This document shows positions 1-11,696 of a stretch of DNA of 64,000 bases, piece by piece (the stretch's first letter is position 1; each line of letters begins with the position of its first letter). Location: contig NC_053112.1 in NCBI RefSeq assembly GCF_010015445.1, positions 1,411,312 to 1,475,311 of the forward strand, written 5' to 3'. The stretch comes from Perca fluviatilis (taxonomy: Eukaryota; Chordata; Actinopteri; Perciformes; Percidae). Made by a program: the position numbers and the translations under genes. A model generated the notes under the pieces. It worked only from the letters and a program-made list of their open reading frames with translations. It had not been told where the DNA came from and did no database searches.

Positions 1-3000
1 AGCAGACCTTGATGTGTAAAAGAGTTCTCCTTTAATGGACTAAGGATAACGCAGTAAACCCTAAGATTTCTGTTGAATGTCATGATTTATTGGAGCATGT
101 CAACAATGTGGCTAGAATGATTTTGGTTTGGACAGCTTGACTGTGGATGTCAAAGTTCACCTTGATGGACTGTGAGTGCTGGTTAAATTATTTAAAGTGA
201 AACTAAGTAACTCTTTAGAGAAAGAAAAAAAATATTATTTTCCTTTTACAAATGAAATGAAAGGGGTTTTACTGATTCAACCTTTCTTGGTCTGGTATGA
301 CCAGTAGCTTATGGTGGCTAATGTTAGTGTTTTGGGCGCATGTCTGTGGGAAGCTGGGGGGTGGCCTGCTCACAGGTCGCCGTTCAAACCTGCTGGTTTA
401 CCGTGCATAGAAACCTGCTGTATAAAGACGAAGGGTGAGTTGTTGTTTTAGACTAACTATGTTTCTGTAATAAATCTGGATACATTAAAAAGCTATACAG
501 TATCATGTATTCAAGTGCCTTAGCTTGCCAACACAAAGCTAACATTAGCTTACCAACAGTCCTTTTGTAATGACCAGTACCAACGGGATCAGTCAAAAAC
601 AAGAAATTCACACCTCACAGCTCAGTGTTTCCTCTCAAAATAATCTCACATAGAAGTTAGGTGCAGTACAGACTTCACTTTATGTTAAGCCAGGGAAAAA
701 TCTGTACATAACTAAAGTAAGAAAAACGTACGAGGAAATAAAAACCTAACAACAGAGCTGCAGTAAGAGGCGAGCCAACGCTGGAAGGACAACATCCCAA
801 CTTCAGTTTCCTTGGAATGAAACTCAAGGTTTGTACATGTTGTTACAAGTTCAGAGTGTTCCTCCCACATTACATAATTAACCTGAAAACTGTCCAATTA
901 GAGCGCTGACTGGCAGCCCTACAGGTGTGACTGGTCCCACGACACTTCTAGAAATAAGGTGTGAGTATGAGTCAGATGAACACAAATAGCAGCAGCAGTA
1001 GGATCTGTCAGAATCTACAGACGAATTTACGACGTCCATTGACCTCATTTGAACGTGACTTTAACAGCGGAACAACCTGACAGGTAACATTACACACCTT
1101 TGATGAAGAAACTCAACTATCACTATTTGTGATATTTTGGGGCTACATAATATGATTTAAGATGGGAGCAGTGATGCATTCTTTCAGCACTATTGTAAAC
1201 TGTTTGTAGATCTGAAGTAACTCAGTAATTAGTCTATGAAGTGTGATGTTTTGGCCAAAATGAGCCTTTTTATGTTCAGTTGAGTCAGATTTAATCAGCA
1301 CCAGGAAACAAATTAGATTTTAATCTCCGCTGACTTCACTGCTGAGATATGAGGGGGGTCAGAACGTCTCCATCAGCCTGAATACTTTATTCTCTGAAAC
1401 TTGATGAGCTGTTTATTCTGACTCTACAAAACTACTTAGAGTCTTTCGGAGGCGGGGCCTGTGTTGTATTCCCTGGGTTTGATTTGGTGAGATGCCAGAG
1501 AGTTGTTTTTAATTGGCAGGGTGTGTGTCATAAACTTCATTCCATCAAAAGTGTAAATCTGTCTTGGTTTTGATTTGTGGACACATGTCCTCGACAAGAA
1601 GATGAAAGATACTTATTATTTCATGATTATAAATCATATAATCATATAAATCATAAATAACTTCAGTCAAGAAGGACAGCTGTCAAACGGAGGGTTGTCA
1701 CAGTCAAGATCAGACGCTCCTTGTGCCCTCAGGCCTCTCCAGCTAATGACTCTGTCTTTTTGTTAAGGCTAGATGTCGAAGAGTAGTCGTGAGCAGGTGT
1801 AAACACTCGGGATGAGTCAAAGATGAAGTTTACAAGATAGGATTTTTATTGTTTTCCCAAATAAGGCCATGGAGACAAAATAGTGGCACAAATTAACAAA
1901 ATTATGGAAAGCAAAAAAAATATATACTTTCAAAAAAAATAAAGTAAATTGACTTGGGAGTCAAAACAATCACATAATATAAATATACAACTATTCACTA
2001 ATTGACCTTAAATTAAGTCAGCACTCTGAGGACATCCTACAGACTTACGTCCTATTCCCTCAGGTGTTCTGCCAGCTCTGTCACGAGCAAATACAACCGC
2101 TACTCTATATAGCCTGAAGCCCACCCCTCAAATTGGAACATACCAACACAATACAATGCATTGGTGACTCAGGTGAACAGACAGTAAAGGCTTAAAACAG
2201 CCAAACTTAATACATCTATTAGGCTAGAAATCTACCAAAGATTATTTACATGATTAACAGAAACATTTCACAAAGCCACAAGATACCTTGACAGCTAATA
2301 AAATAATTACTTAAAAAATAATTAAAAAATTACGGTTCACTTCCTGTTACCCCGGAAGTCCTAACCTTATTTATACCTGAGGATTGCGGCAAACTTTCCT
2401 TTATACAACAAAGAGAGCACATGCTGGTAATTATGCTGTAAAACATGCCACAGTTAATTAAGGTATCTATTATATCATTAGTAAATGCAATATTAAGCCT
2501 TGACCTTACTGTTAATAACAGTTAACTAAGGTGTCTATACTACTATTAGTTAATATAGTAAAAAGCCTACACAAACTGTTAGTAACAGTTAACTAAGGTG
2601 TATATTTTACCATTAGTTAATGTACTAAAAAGCCTAAACTGTAAATAACAGCTGACTGAAGTGTTTAACCATCATTTACAAATGTTATCTAATCTTAACA
2701 AACTCTTGATAACAAGTAAAACCTTAGTTTATGTTAATTAAGGTATTTCCTAATGTAAGATGAGATTTATTTTGTGACTATTTAGTTAACAGATGACCTT
2801 GTTAGGGTTACTGAAATAAGTCACATATTTCCATTAATTGTAGCTTCATAGTGTATTCTGTTCCTTGAGTTAACAAGGGAGCTATCTAACATGTTATACC
2901 CTGCGTGTAATTCAGTAACAGTTATGTTGGCGGAGGGATATGATGTTGAGATGATGAAGCACGTTTTGTCATGAGTCTTGAGTTGTCCTACACTTGAAGA

Positions 3001-3102
3001 GTGTCATTAAATTGAACCAAGTTACACAGTTGAAGCTGTCTCCGTGCTCTTACTCTACCTACGGCCCGAAAGTACATATTTTTAATAACGACGAGTTAAT
3101 AG
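1..3102. other. Non-coding, AT-rich flank
   Basis: No credible coding exon, RNA gene or complete transposon was recognised. Short open frames (for example 712-897 on minus) show no domain and no codon structure. The part from about 1850 to 2900 is strongly AT-rich and contains the diverged tandem repeats listed separately. Confidence 0.5.
2448..2690. repeat. Diverged tandem repeat, ~75-80 bp period
   Basis: Three to four imperfect units share the order cagttaactaaggtgt, then an AT stretch with attagttaat, then aaaaagcct and an ...aataacag... junction. The units are clearly related but differ by many substitutions, so the array is old. No coding potential was seen. Confidence 0.6.
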
Positions 3103-3335
3103 TTAAAGTGATGGTTCTGAGTAATTTACCCTAGGGTCCTTTGCACCATGACCTCGAGCCAAACACACCCCCAGAAGCTTTTTTCACCTGGGTCTAACAT
3201 TGGGCGAGTTAGCGTAGAGTAGCGTTAGCCGCTGAATAGCTTAGCGCAGGGGCTAATGGAACCACGTTTGTATCTCGTAAATGACCCCACTAATAATGCC
3301 CGAAATTATACCAAAGGTCTACACTAGTACAAATA

Positions 3336-4958
3336 CAGTGCCTTGCGAAAGTATTCGGCCCCCTTGAACGTTTCGACCTTTTGCCACATTTCAGGCCTCA
3401 AACATAAAGATATAAAACTGTAATTTTTTGTGAAGAATCAACAACAAGTGGGTCCCAATTATGAAGTGGAACGAAATTCATTGGCTATTTCAAACTTTTT
3501 TTAATAAAATAAAAACTATAAAGTGGGCGTGCAAAATTATTCAGCCCCTTTACTTTCAGTGCAGCAAACTCCTCCAGAAGTTCAGTGAGGATCTCTGAAT
3601 GATCCAATGTTGACCTAAATGACTAATGATGATAAATAGAATCCAGCTGTGTGTAATCAAGTCTCCGTATAAATGCACCTGCTCTGTGATAGTCTCAGAG
3701 GTCCGTGTAAAGCGCAGAGAGCATCATGAAGAACGAGGAACACACCAGGCAGGTCCGAGATACTGTTGTGGAGAAGTTTAAAGCCGGATTTGGATACAAA
3801 AAGATTTCCCAAGCTTTAAACATCCCAAGGAGCACTGTGCAAGCGATAATATTGAAATGGAAGTATCAGACCACTACAAATCTACGAAGACCCGGCCGTC
3901 CCTCTAAACTTTCAGCTCATACAATGAGAAGACTGATCAGAGATGCAGCCAAGAGGCCCATGATCACTCTGGATGAACTGCAGAGATCTACAGCTGAGGT
4001 GGGAGACTCTGTCCATAGGACAACAATCAGTCGTATACTGCACAAATCTGGCCTTTATGGAAGAGTGGCAAGAAAAAAGCCATTTCTTAAAGATATCCAT
4101 AAAAAGTGTCGTTTAAAGTTTGCCAAAAGCCACCGGGGAGACACACCAAACATGTGGAAGAAGGTGCTGTGGTCAGATGAAACCAAAATCGAACTTTTTG
4201 GCAACAATGCAAAACGTTATGTTTGGCGTAAAGCAACACAGCTCATCACCCTGAACACACCATCCCCACGGTCAAACATGGTGGTGGCAGCATCATGGTT
4301 TGGGCCTGCTTTTCTTCAGCAGGGACAGGGAAGATGGTTAAAATTGATGGGAAGATGGATGGAGCCAAATACAGGACCATTCTGGAAGAAACCCTGATGG
4401 AGTCTGCAAAGAGACCTGAGACTGGGACGGAGATTTGTCTTCCAACAAGACAATGATCCAAAACATAAAGCAAAATCTACAATGGAATGGTTCACAAATA
4501 AACATATCCAGGTGTTAGAATGGCCAAGTCAAAGTCCAGACCTGAATCCATTCGAGAATCTGTGGAAAGAACTGAAAACTGCTGTTCACAAACGCTCTCC
4601 ATCCAACCTCACTGAGCTCGAGCTGTTTTGCAAGGAGGAATGGGCAAAAATGTCAGTCTCTCGATGTGCAAAACTGATAGAGACATACCCCAAGCGACTT
4701 ACAGCTGTAATCGCAGCAAAAGGTGGCGCTACAAAGTATTAACTTAAGGGGGCTGAATAATTTTGCACGCCCAATATTTCAGTTTTTTATTTGTTTAAAA
4801 GGTTTGACATATCCAATAAATTTCGTTCCACTTCATGATTGTGTCCCACTTGTTGATTCTTCACAAAAAAAAACAGTTTTATATCTTTATGTTTGAGGCC
4901 TGAAATGTGGCAAAAGGTCGAAAAGTTCAAGGGGGCCGAATACTTTCGCAAGGCACTG
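3336..4958 (+). mobile_element. Tc1-like DNA transposon, copy 1
   Basis: A 1623-bp element with long terminal inverted repeats of roughly 210 bp starts CAGTGCCTTGCGAAAG and is flanked by TA (3334-3335 and 4959-4960). Each inverted repeat holds two direct repeats (near 3341 and 3525 on the left, 4746 and 4931 on the right), the IR/DR arrangement of teleost Tc1 elements. It carries one transposase gene, now frameshifted. It sits in the left arm of the TTAA fold-back element. It is nearly identical to copy 2 at 19900-21521, which implies fairly recent activity of the family. Confidence 0.93.
3726..4742 (+). pseudogene. Tc1 transposase, frameshifted (copy 1)
   Basis: This is the DD34E transposase of the Tc1 family, which binds the inverted repeats and performs cut-and-paste at TA. 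The first frame (3726-4397, 223 aa) has two helix-turn-helix regions joined by a GRPSK motif (about residues 57-61) and the first catalytic Asp in WSDETKIELFG. Against copy 2, one base is missing near 4231 (GTAAAGC against GTAAAAGC) and one extra base occurs near 4412, so the stretch between is out of frame and reaches a stop at 4397. The correct frame resumes and ends at 4742 with [15 protein letters not shown], which holds the last acidic residue. The ATG at 3726 matches the start in copy 2. It cannot make a functional protein as it stands. Confidence 0.92.
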
Positions 4959-5658
4959 TAGGTTATGCACTCATAAAACGATGGATTGGAAAGTTTGTAA
5001 GTACACCAGAAGTTTATGAACACTTGCCTGCTCTCTTCTGCTCTCTGTTGCTGCTGCTGCTGCTGCTGCTACCTGCAGTTAGACGAGTGCTTAGGGCTGT
5101 CTACAAATTACTACACCCGAAAAGAGATACAACAAAAATATGTATTAATTTAATGATTAAATAAGGTAATGTCTCCAAACTTACCTCAATTATTACTTGT
5201 CTCCTGCTAGTTATATTACAGCACTTACTTTAAAAAATAAGTTAAAAAATTAAAAATATTTTTGTTGCATCTCTTTGCGGTTGTAATTTGTAGACGTCCC
5301 TAAGCACTCGTCTCACAGCAGCAACAACAACAGCAGAGAGCAGAAGCCAGCAGGCAAGTGTTATTTACATAAACTTCTGGTGTACTTACAAACTTTCCAA
5401 TCCATCATTTTATGAGTGCATAACCTATATATACTAGTGTAGACCTTTGGTATCATTTCGGGCATTATTAGTGGGGCCATTTAAGAGATACAAACGTGGG
5501 TCTATTAGCCCCTGCGCTAAGCTATTCAGCGGCTAACGCTACTCTACGCTAACTCGCCCAATGTTAAACCCAGGTGAAAAAAGCTTCTGGGGGGGTGTTT
5601 GGCTCGAGGTCATGGTGCAAAGGACCCTAGGGTAAATTACTCCGAACCATCACTTTAA

Positions 5659-6026
5659 CGCTAACAATAACTAGCGTTACACTAATATTACTAGGTGGTT
5701 GTTAAAGATGATAGCATGCATGTCTTAAGATCCACAGCCAAGCCATCTCATTATGAGAAAACTGTTTTCATTGTTTATTTCCGGGTTATGGTTGTCCACA
5801 TACCTTTGTCCACTATATTTGTCCATCCTCCAACATATGATTTACTTTTGGTGAGATCAGTGAAAATACTCCATAGTCTCCATGCAGAGGTTTGCTTGTT
5901 CCCTTGTCTTCATGTAGATAATCATTAGCTATATAATCATTACTTAACCATAACTGGTCACTTGGTTAATGTATAATAATACTGAATAAGCATTACTAAA
6001 CCATAACTAAACACATAACTAAGTAT
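5659..6026. other. Unassigned spacer
   Basis: The stretch between the fold-back element and the Gypsy-associated minisatellite has no recognised feature. An open frame at 5695-5928 has no recognisable domain and is probably chance. Confidence 0.4.
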
Positions 6027-6137
6027 GTCTGTGACGCCGGACACTGGCAAAGTCTCTGGGACGCCGGACACCGGCAAAGTCTCTGGGATGCCATAAAACG
6101 GCACAGTCTCTGAGGCGCCGGGAAACGGCACAGTCTC
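6027..6137 (-). repeat. 27-bp minisatellite, four units
   Basis: Four units of 27 bp, read on minus, encode nine-residue repeats such as TVPFPGASE, TVPFYGIPE and TLPVSGVPE. The period keeps frame, but the surrounding open frame (5958-6179) has no other protein feature. The array lies where the low-coordinate Gypsy terminal repeat stops matching its partner. Confidence 0.7.
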
Positions 6138-6646
6138 GGTAGTTTTATACGTCACCACCTCTACAAATAAGTTGAGCAACCACTAAATTTCTAAAATCTC
6201 AGGCCAGAGTAAAAGTCACTCAACCTAATATACAATAGCCAAACTAAATGAACTCCCCTCAATACAAACATAAAACCCAATCATAAAAAGATACAGAAAA
6301 GTTAAGATTAAAAAGATACAGGTAAGCTAAGTAAATAAACTCAAACTAGGCAAAACAGCAGCAGCGCTGCACTCTGCATGGACAGAGAAAAAAAAAAAAA
6401 AAGTCAATGTCTATCCTGGCATGGCAAAAACACACAATAAGAGTGACCAACAGTAAAAGTACCTTGCTATCTCCTCCAGCAAACCACGGAGCATAAATCA
6501 GAACAGCACACGAGGCACATCAGGCAGCGACAACAGCAGACAAAGGGAAAGTCGGAGCGTACCGGACGGGCATTTATTTCCGTGTGTCTCACGTGATATC
6601 TCACATGACATGTCTCAGTGACGATTTATTATTTACCTACCATTAA

Positions 6647-7751
6647 TCATCCAGAATCTAACCCATTTGTTTTTTCTGGGAGACAATAAGGGTTAGGGTG
6701 GCGCCCTGCTGTAGTCCTTGTAGTTCTTCTAAAAGTGGTTGTACCACTGCTACAGGGCTCCTCTTGTGGGAGAGGGGAACCAGAGACTGAACTATCCACT
6801 TGTGGATCACTTATCGATAAACTTGACTGCGCAATGGTAGAATAGTTCAGTACAGGTGTCTCCAGTAATATCCCTATTCCGTGGTCATCTCCCTCTTCTT
6901 CTGCCTCGCTCTCTCCAATGCTTACTGAAAGAGGATCCCATGGGCCAAACTGCGAGGGTACAGGAGCATAGGTTGGTTTGAGCATGGTTCGGTGCACTTG
7001 TCTAATGTGCATTAGATCATGCAATGGTGCTATAGAATAGACCACTCCACCAGGATCAGGTACTCTTACCACTTTGAAGACTGTAGACCCCCAGGCATCC
7101 TGAATTTTATTCCGACCCCGTATCCTGTGGTCCCGCATGTAGACCTCCTGCTCCATCTCCAATGGTTTACTCAGTGTCAGTTGGTCATGTCTCTCTTTCC
7201 TCTGCTTGGCTGCAGCCTCCATCCGATCCTTAGCACAGTCAAAAGCCACCTGCAGGCGCCGTCGATGTTCGGCACGTTTGTTGTGGGGGGTGGCCCAGAA
7301 GGAAGTCCACAGGTAAGTGGGGTTCCTGGCCAAACATAAGAAAATGGGGGGACTCACCAGTCGACTGGTGAGTGGTGGTGTTGTAGTTGAACACCAGCTG
7401 GGGAAGGTGTTCTGGCCAGTGACTCTTTTGAATAGGGGGGAGTGTGCGCAGCAAGATATGTAAAGTTCGATTGAACCTCTTACACTGACCATTTCCCTGA
7501 GGGTGGTAGGGCGTAGTACGCGTCTTCTGAATGCCATATAGTTCACGCAGCTGTTGGACCAATGCACTTTCAAAATTCCGTCCCTGATCGGAGTGCAGAC
7601 GGGCTGGGACTCCATAGCGACAGAACCACTCTTGCACCAACACTTTTGCCACAGTAGATGCTCTCTGGTCTCTAGTTGGTACAGCCTGGGTGAATTTGGA
7701 GAAAATGTCAGTCATTACCAACACCTGTTCCCTGCCATCTCTGGATGGTTC
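6647..7751 (-). pseudogene. Gypsy integrase core and C-terminal part
   Basis: The integrase core continues here on the other side of the hAT insertion. The first catalytic Asp is in VLVMTDIFSKF and the second in LHSDQGRNFES. In the third motif, PQGNGQCKRFNRT, a Lys stands where the family has the catalytic Glu. The 7754-7239 and 7615-6647 frames overlap, showing a frameshift around 7240-7400. The C-terminal part has a VYMRDHRIRG-type segment and a low-complexity tail ending near 6647. Confidence 0.85.
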
Positions 7752-7759
7752 CAATAAGG

Positions 7760-9490
7760 CAGTGTTGTAATGTAACGGAGTACAAATACTTCGTTACTGT
7801 ACTTAAGTAGAAATTTCACGTATCTGTACTTTACTTCGCTATTTAAATGTATGTCAACTTTCACTTTTACTCTACTACATTTCCTAGATAAAATTTATAC
7901 TTTTACTCCGTTATATATTTCCACTAAGCATCTTCGTTACTCGTTACTAAAAAATAAAATTAGAAGAAATGTGTGCGACTGCAATAAGGGAGGTTTGGCG
8001 AATCACTGCTCCTAGATTGCATTACGCACGCTCCGCACACCGTGCGCTCTATTTCAGCGCTTGTTTGTTGCTAAAGGAGGAGGAGGACGCACAACTGAAA
8101 CCGCCATGGAAGCATGAGCACCTACTGGAGGACCTCCGTATTCGTTAACGCGACCAGGCTCGACAAAGCAATGGCACGACGGGGCCCGGGGGGGGCCAGT
8201 AAAAACGTATGTCGGGCTGGTTGCAGCCACAGTCACTGGTGTGTGCGTTACTTCACGCAGCACATGTAGCCTACTGACTGGAAACGTTACCGAGGATTAT
8301 TTACCGCCGATGGCGCAGATGAACTAACGCTACACTCGTTACTGTAAGTAGGTAGCCTACAATAAAACCTCCATGATTAAAGAGTCAATACTTATCAATA
8401 ACCCACCTACCTGTTGTACAGGTAGAAACACGTAGAAAGCGATATTTCAGTCTGCGCTGTCCACTCTCGTCCACCGCGCTGTGCAAACACAGCTCTACTC
8501 TGCAAATAGCGACTTTACAAACAAGCTACAATGAAAGATGTCAGTTTGTAGTCTAACTGTTTGTCTTAATTTGCAACCAATCTTGAACTTTGGACAAACT
8601 CTTGTAAATGTAGCTGCTGTCTAAACGAGCCATCCTCTCCGCTGAAGCGGTAAACCTATGGATGTATTATAAGACCAAAACAAATACATGTGGCTACTTA
8701 ATATGCACGTGAATGACGCCTTCTTCATTCTTGACGATGTTGCCGGTGGTATTATTTAGCAACAGAATTGTCTTATTTCAAATTAGGCATACAGGACTAA
8801 TCTGAGATCATTTTCTAGTTAAGTAGCCTATCTAGTTATCATTATGGATTTTCCATGTTTTTAGGGGTTTGCTTACTAATGTAAAAAATATAGCATTAAT
8901 TTAGTAAGAAAGTGAAAATATCAAACAAGATGGAGTGTCTGCTTAAAAAAATTCTGGCCCTTGGAAAAATGTAGTTGATGACCCCTGGTCTAGCTTTGCT
9001 GCTAATGGCACAACATCCAGTGGCAGTGGCTAGCTGGGTTAGAACCATTTTCTAAAGCATAGGTGCGGTGTATATTTATTAATCATTAATTACATTGATG
9101 TCAGCTCTAAAAATCAGCTGTTTGTTCTTTGAACTTAAGAGAATTGTGCCTGAAAAGTCAGAGAAAAGAATGTGATTTTGATTTGATGAGTGAGATTAAG
9201 AAGATATGGGAACCCTGAATATGCTTTATGCTTTACTAGAGGAAAGCCACAATAAAAGTTCTAACCGCTTGCTTTAAAAAAAAAAAAAAAACTTTTACTT
9301 TTACTTCAAATACTTAAGTACATTAAATATCAGAAAATTACTTTTGATACTTAAGTACAGTATATATCAGATACTTTAAGACTTTTACTTAAGTAATATT
9401 CTAAAAGGTAACTTTCACTTCTACCGAAGTCTTTTTCTAATACGATACTTGTACTTTTACTCAAGTATTGCTTTCTAGTACTTTATACAA
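7760..9490. mobile_element. Non-autonomous hAT element inside Gypsy integrase
   Basis: The insertion starts CAGTGTTGTAATG and is flanked on both sides by the same 8-bp sequence CAATAAGG (7752-7759 and 9491-9498), the duplication length of hAT transposons. The terminal parts are rich in taagta/tactta motifs in inverted orientation (ttactgtacttaagtag on the left, tttactcaagtattgc on the right). The right tip lacks the last bases of a perfect inverted repeat. No transposase frame was found. Without it and one copy of the duplication, the integrase frame is continuous across the junction. Confidence 0.85.
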
Positions 9491-9498
9491 CAATAAGG

Positions 9499-10499
9499 TG
9501 AAGTCAATTGCCAGAATCTGGTTCGGTCGGGCAGCGAGTAGGTGACCCATAGGTGCACGGATCTGTGGTTGGGTTGACTTGGCAATAGTGCACCGCTCAC
9601 ACTTTTGACACCACTGTTTTATTTCTTGGTCCATCCCTGGCCAATAGCATCTCCGCCGAACAAGCTCAGCGTTCTACGCCTTGATGGCCGTGATTTTGGT
9701 GGAGGTGTGTCAGGACTTCCTCTTTGATGCTCTCTGGTAACAACAATTGGTGAACCACTTCTCCTCCATCGGGACGAAACAGCCGACGGTGAAGGAGACC
9801 CTCTAATTGTACCACACGACTCCACTGCCTCATCAGCCTGCGCACCTGTGGACTCAATTCCTCTCTCTCTGCCTGACTTGGCATCCTCTTCTCACGCCAA
9901 AAGTGGATGAAGGTACTAATAGCTGGATCAGCTTGCTGGAGTGCCTGCAGGTCAGCAGAGGTGCGAGAAGGTAAAGCAATCACAGCAGACTGCACAGCAT
10001 GATGAAGCTTACCCTGTCTGGTGGCTGATTGAAGGATTCCCGGTACGGCTGTCCCTGGCAGGGCTTGGTCCGCGCTTTGAATGGCTCCCACCACGGGTAG
10101 TCTTGACAATGCATCTGCGTTCTTGTTAGTGCGGCCAGGACGATAGCGAACACTATAATTAAAAGCAGACAGTTCAGCCACCCAGCGCTGCTCAGTAGCA
10201 CCCAACTGCACAGTGTGAAGGTGGCTCAAAGGATTATTGTCCGTCCAGACCACGCATTTTTGGCCCCACAAATACTCCTTGAACTTTTCAGTCATGGCCC
10301 ACTTCATGCCAAGAAACTCCAACTTCATAGAGCAGTAGTTCTTCTCCGCAGGGTGTAGGCTTCGGCTGGCATAGGCCACAGGCCTCACCTTCCCATCTTG
10401 TTCCTGCGACAGCACTGCACCCAAATCACTGTGACTAGCATCAACCTCAAGGATGAAAGGTAGGGAGAAGTTAGCAAAAGCCAAGGTGGGTGTACTCAC
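9499..10499 (-). pseudogene. Gypsy RNase H and integrase N-terminal part
   Basis: RNase H is seen from FILEVDASHSDLGAVLSQ through WTDNNPLSHLHT, followed by the tether YRPGRTNKNADALSRLP. The integrase zinc-binding region begins with HLHQNHGHQGVER. The frame then breaks at about 9666-9672; the downstream frame shows CQKCERC, the Cys pair of the HHCC finger. The piece ends at the hAT insertion (target duplication at 9491-9498). The remaining integrase lies at 6647-7751. Confidence 0.85.
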
Positions 10500-10530
10500 T
10501 AACCGTCCTTTCAGCTCCTGAAAACTCTTC

Positions 10531-11652
10531 TCACAGTTCTCCGACCATGACCCATCCAGTGATGCACTCTGTGATGCCTTTTCGAGTCTTTGTTACTGAG
10601 AGTTCGGCCACCAGACGATGCAGCGGTGCAGCCAGTTTGGAAAACCCATCCACAAACCGCCTGTAATAGCTAGCAAAACCTAAAAAGGATCGGAGCTCAG
10701 AGACATTAGTAGGGTGAGGCCAGTTAGCCACTGTAGAAATCTTACTTGGTTCAGTAGAAACCCCTTCTTCAGAGATCAGATGACCCAGGTATTGGACTTG
10801 TTTTTTAAAGAAGGAACACTTCTCCAGCTTTGCCTTGAGCCCTTCCTGTTGTAAGCGGTTCAGCACCAGATCCAGACGACTAAGATGCTCTGTTACACTG
10901 GAAGAAAACACAATGATGTCCTCTAGGTACAACAGTAGTGACTGGCAGTGCTGTGCTCCAAACATCCTTTCCATAAGGCGCTGGAATGTACCTGGTGCAT
11001 TACACAGTCGAAATGGCATTCGGTTGAACTCAAATAACCCGAAGGGCTTACAAAAGGCAGTCTTTTCCTTGTCTTTTTCTGCTACAGGTACCTGATTATA
11101 ACCGCTGGCCAAGTCCATGGTGGAGAACCATTTAGCTCCGGACAGCGCATCCAGGGACTCATCTATTCGGGGATGAGGAAAAGCATCTCTCCGGGTCTTG
11201 CGATTTAGCTGCCGGTAGTCAACACACAGCCGAATACTGCCCTCCTTCTTTCTAACCAGGACAATGGGGGAGGCGTAGGGGCTACTACTCTCTCGGATAA
11301 CCTGGGTCTCCAGCAGCTGGTGTATATGAGCCTTCACAGCCTCATAGTCAGAAGGGGGGATACGCCTATACCTCTGCCTTACAGGCGCATCATCCAGTAA
11401 TGGGATATCATGTGCAATAAGATTGGTGCAACCAAGGTCACCCTCAAAAGAAGAAAACACTGACTCATGTTTCAACAACAGTGTTTTGACCTGGTCCTGT
11501 TCGACCTCAAGAAGAACCCCTAAGTCAAGGTTCCTAATATGCTCCTGCACCGGGCTAATCCCCCCAGCCTGAGAATTTACCGTAGCTGTGACTTGCTCAC
11601 CCTCAACCTCACTGACACCCGTTGGTAAGCTCACGACTTCTGCTTCTGTCAA
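10531..11652 (-). pseudogene. Gypsy reverse transcriptase
   Basis: The frame covers the fingers and palm of a Ty3/Gypsy reverse transcriptase: SIRLCVDYRQLNRKTRRDAF, WFSTMDLASGYNQVPV and NRMPFRLCNAPGTFQRLMER are typical. The catalytic box reads YLEDII where the family has YLDD, so one metal-binding Asp is replaced by Glu. The thumb (YLGHLISEEGV, LRSFLGFASYYRRF) follows. Near 10570-10580 the frame slips after KTRK and leaves the RNase H part in another frame. Inactive by both counts. Confidence 0.9.
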
Positions 11653-11696
11653 CAGACCCAGTGGGCAACGACAATGAAGAATGACTGCTGATGTAC

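Larger units (their letters stand above)
3103..5658. mobile_element. Long inverted-repeat (fold-back) TTAA element
   Basis: Two inverted arms of about 420 bp surround a short AT-rich centre (about 5156-5234). The ends read AGTGATGG (3107 onward) and CCATCACT (to 5654), each flanked by TTAA (3103-3106 and 5655-5658), the target duplication expected of piggyBac- or Kolobok-type transposition. The arms match over nearly their whole length once the Tc1 insertion in the left arm (3336-4958) is removed. No transposase belongs to the element itself, so it is non-autonomous. A single related arm lies at 26035-26420. The family name is not certain; the TTAA class is inferred from the flanks. Confidence 0.8.
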
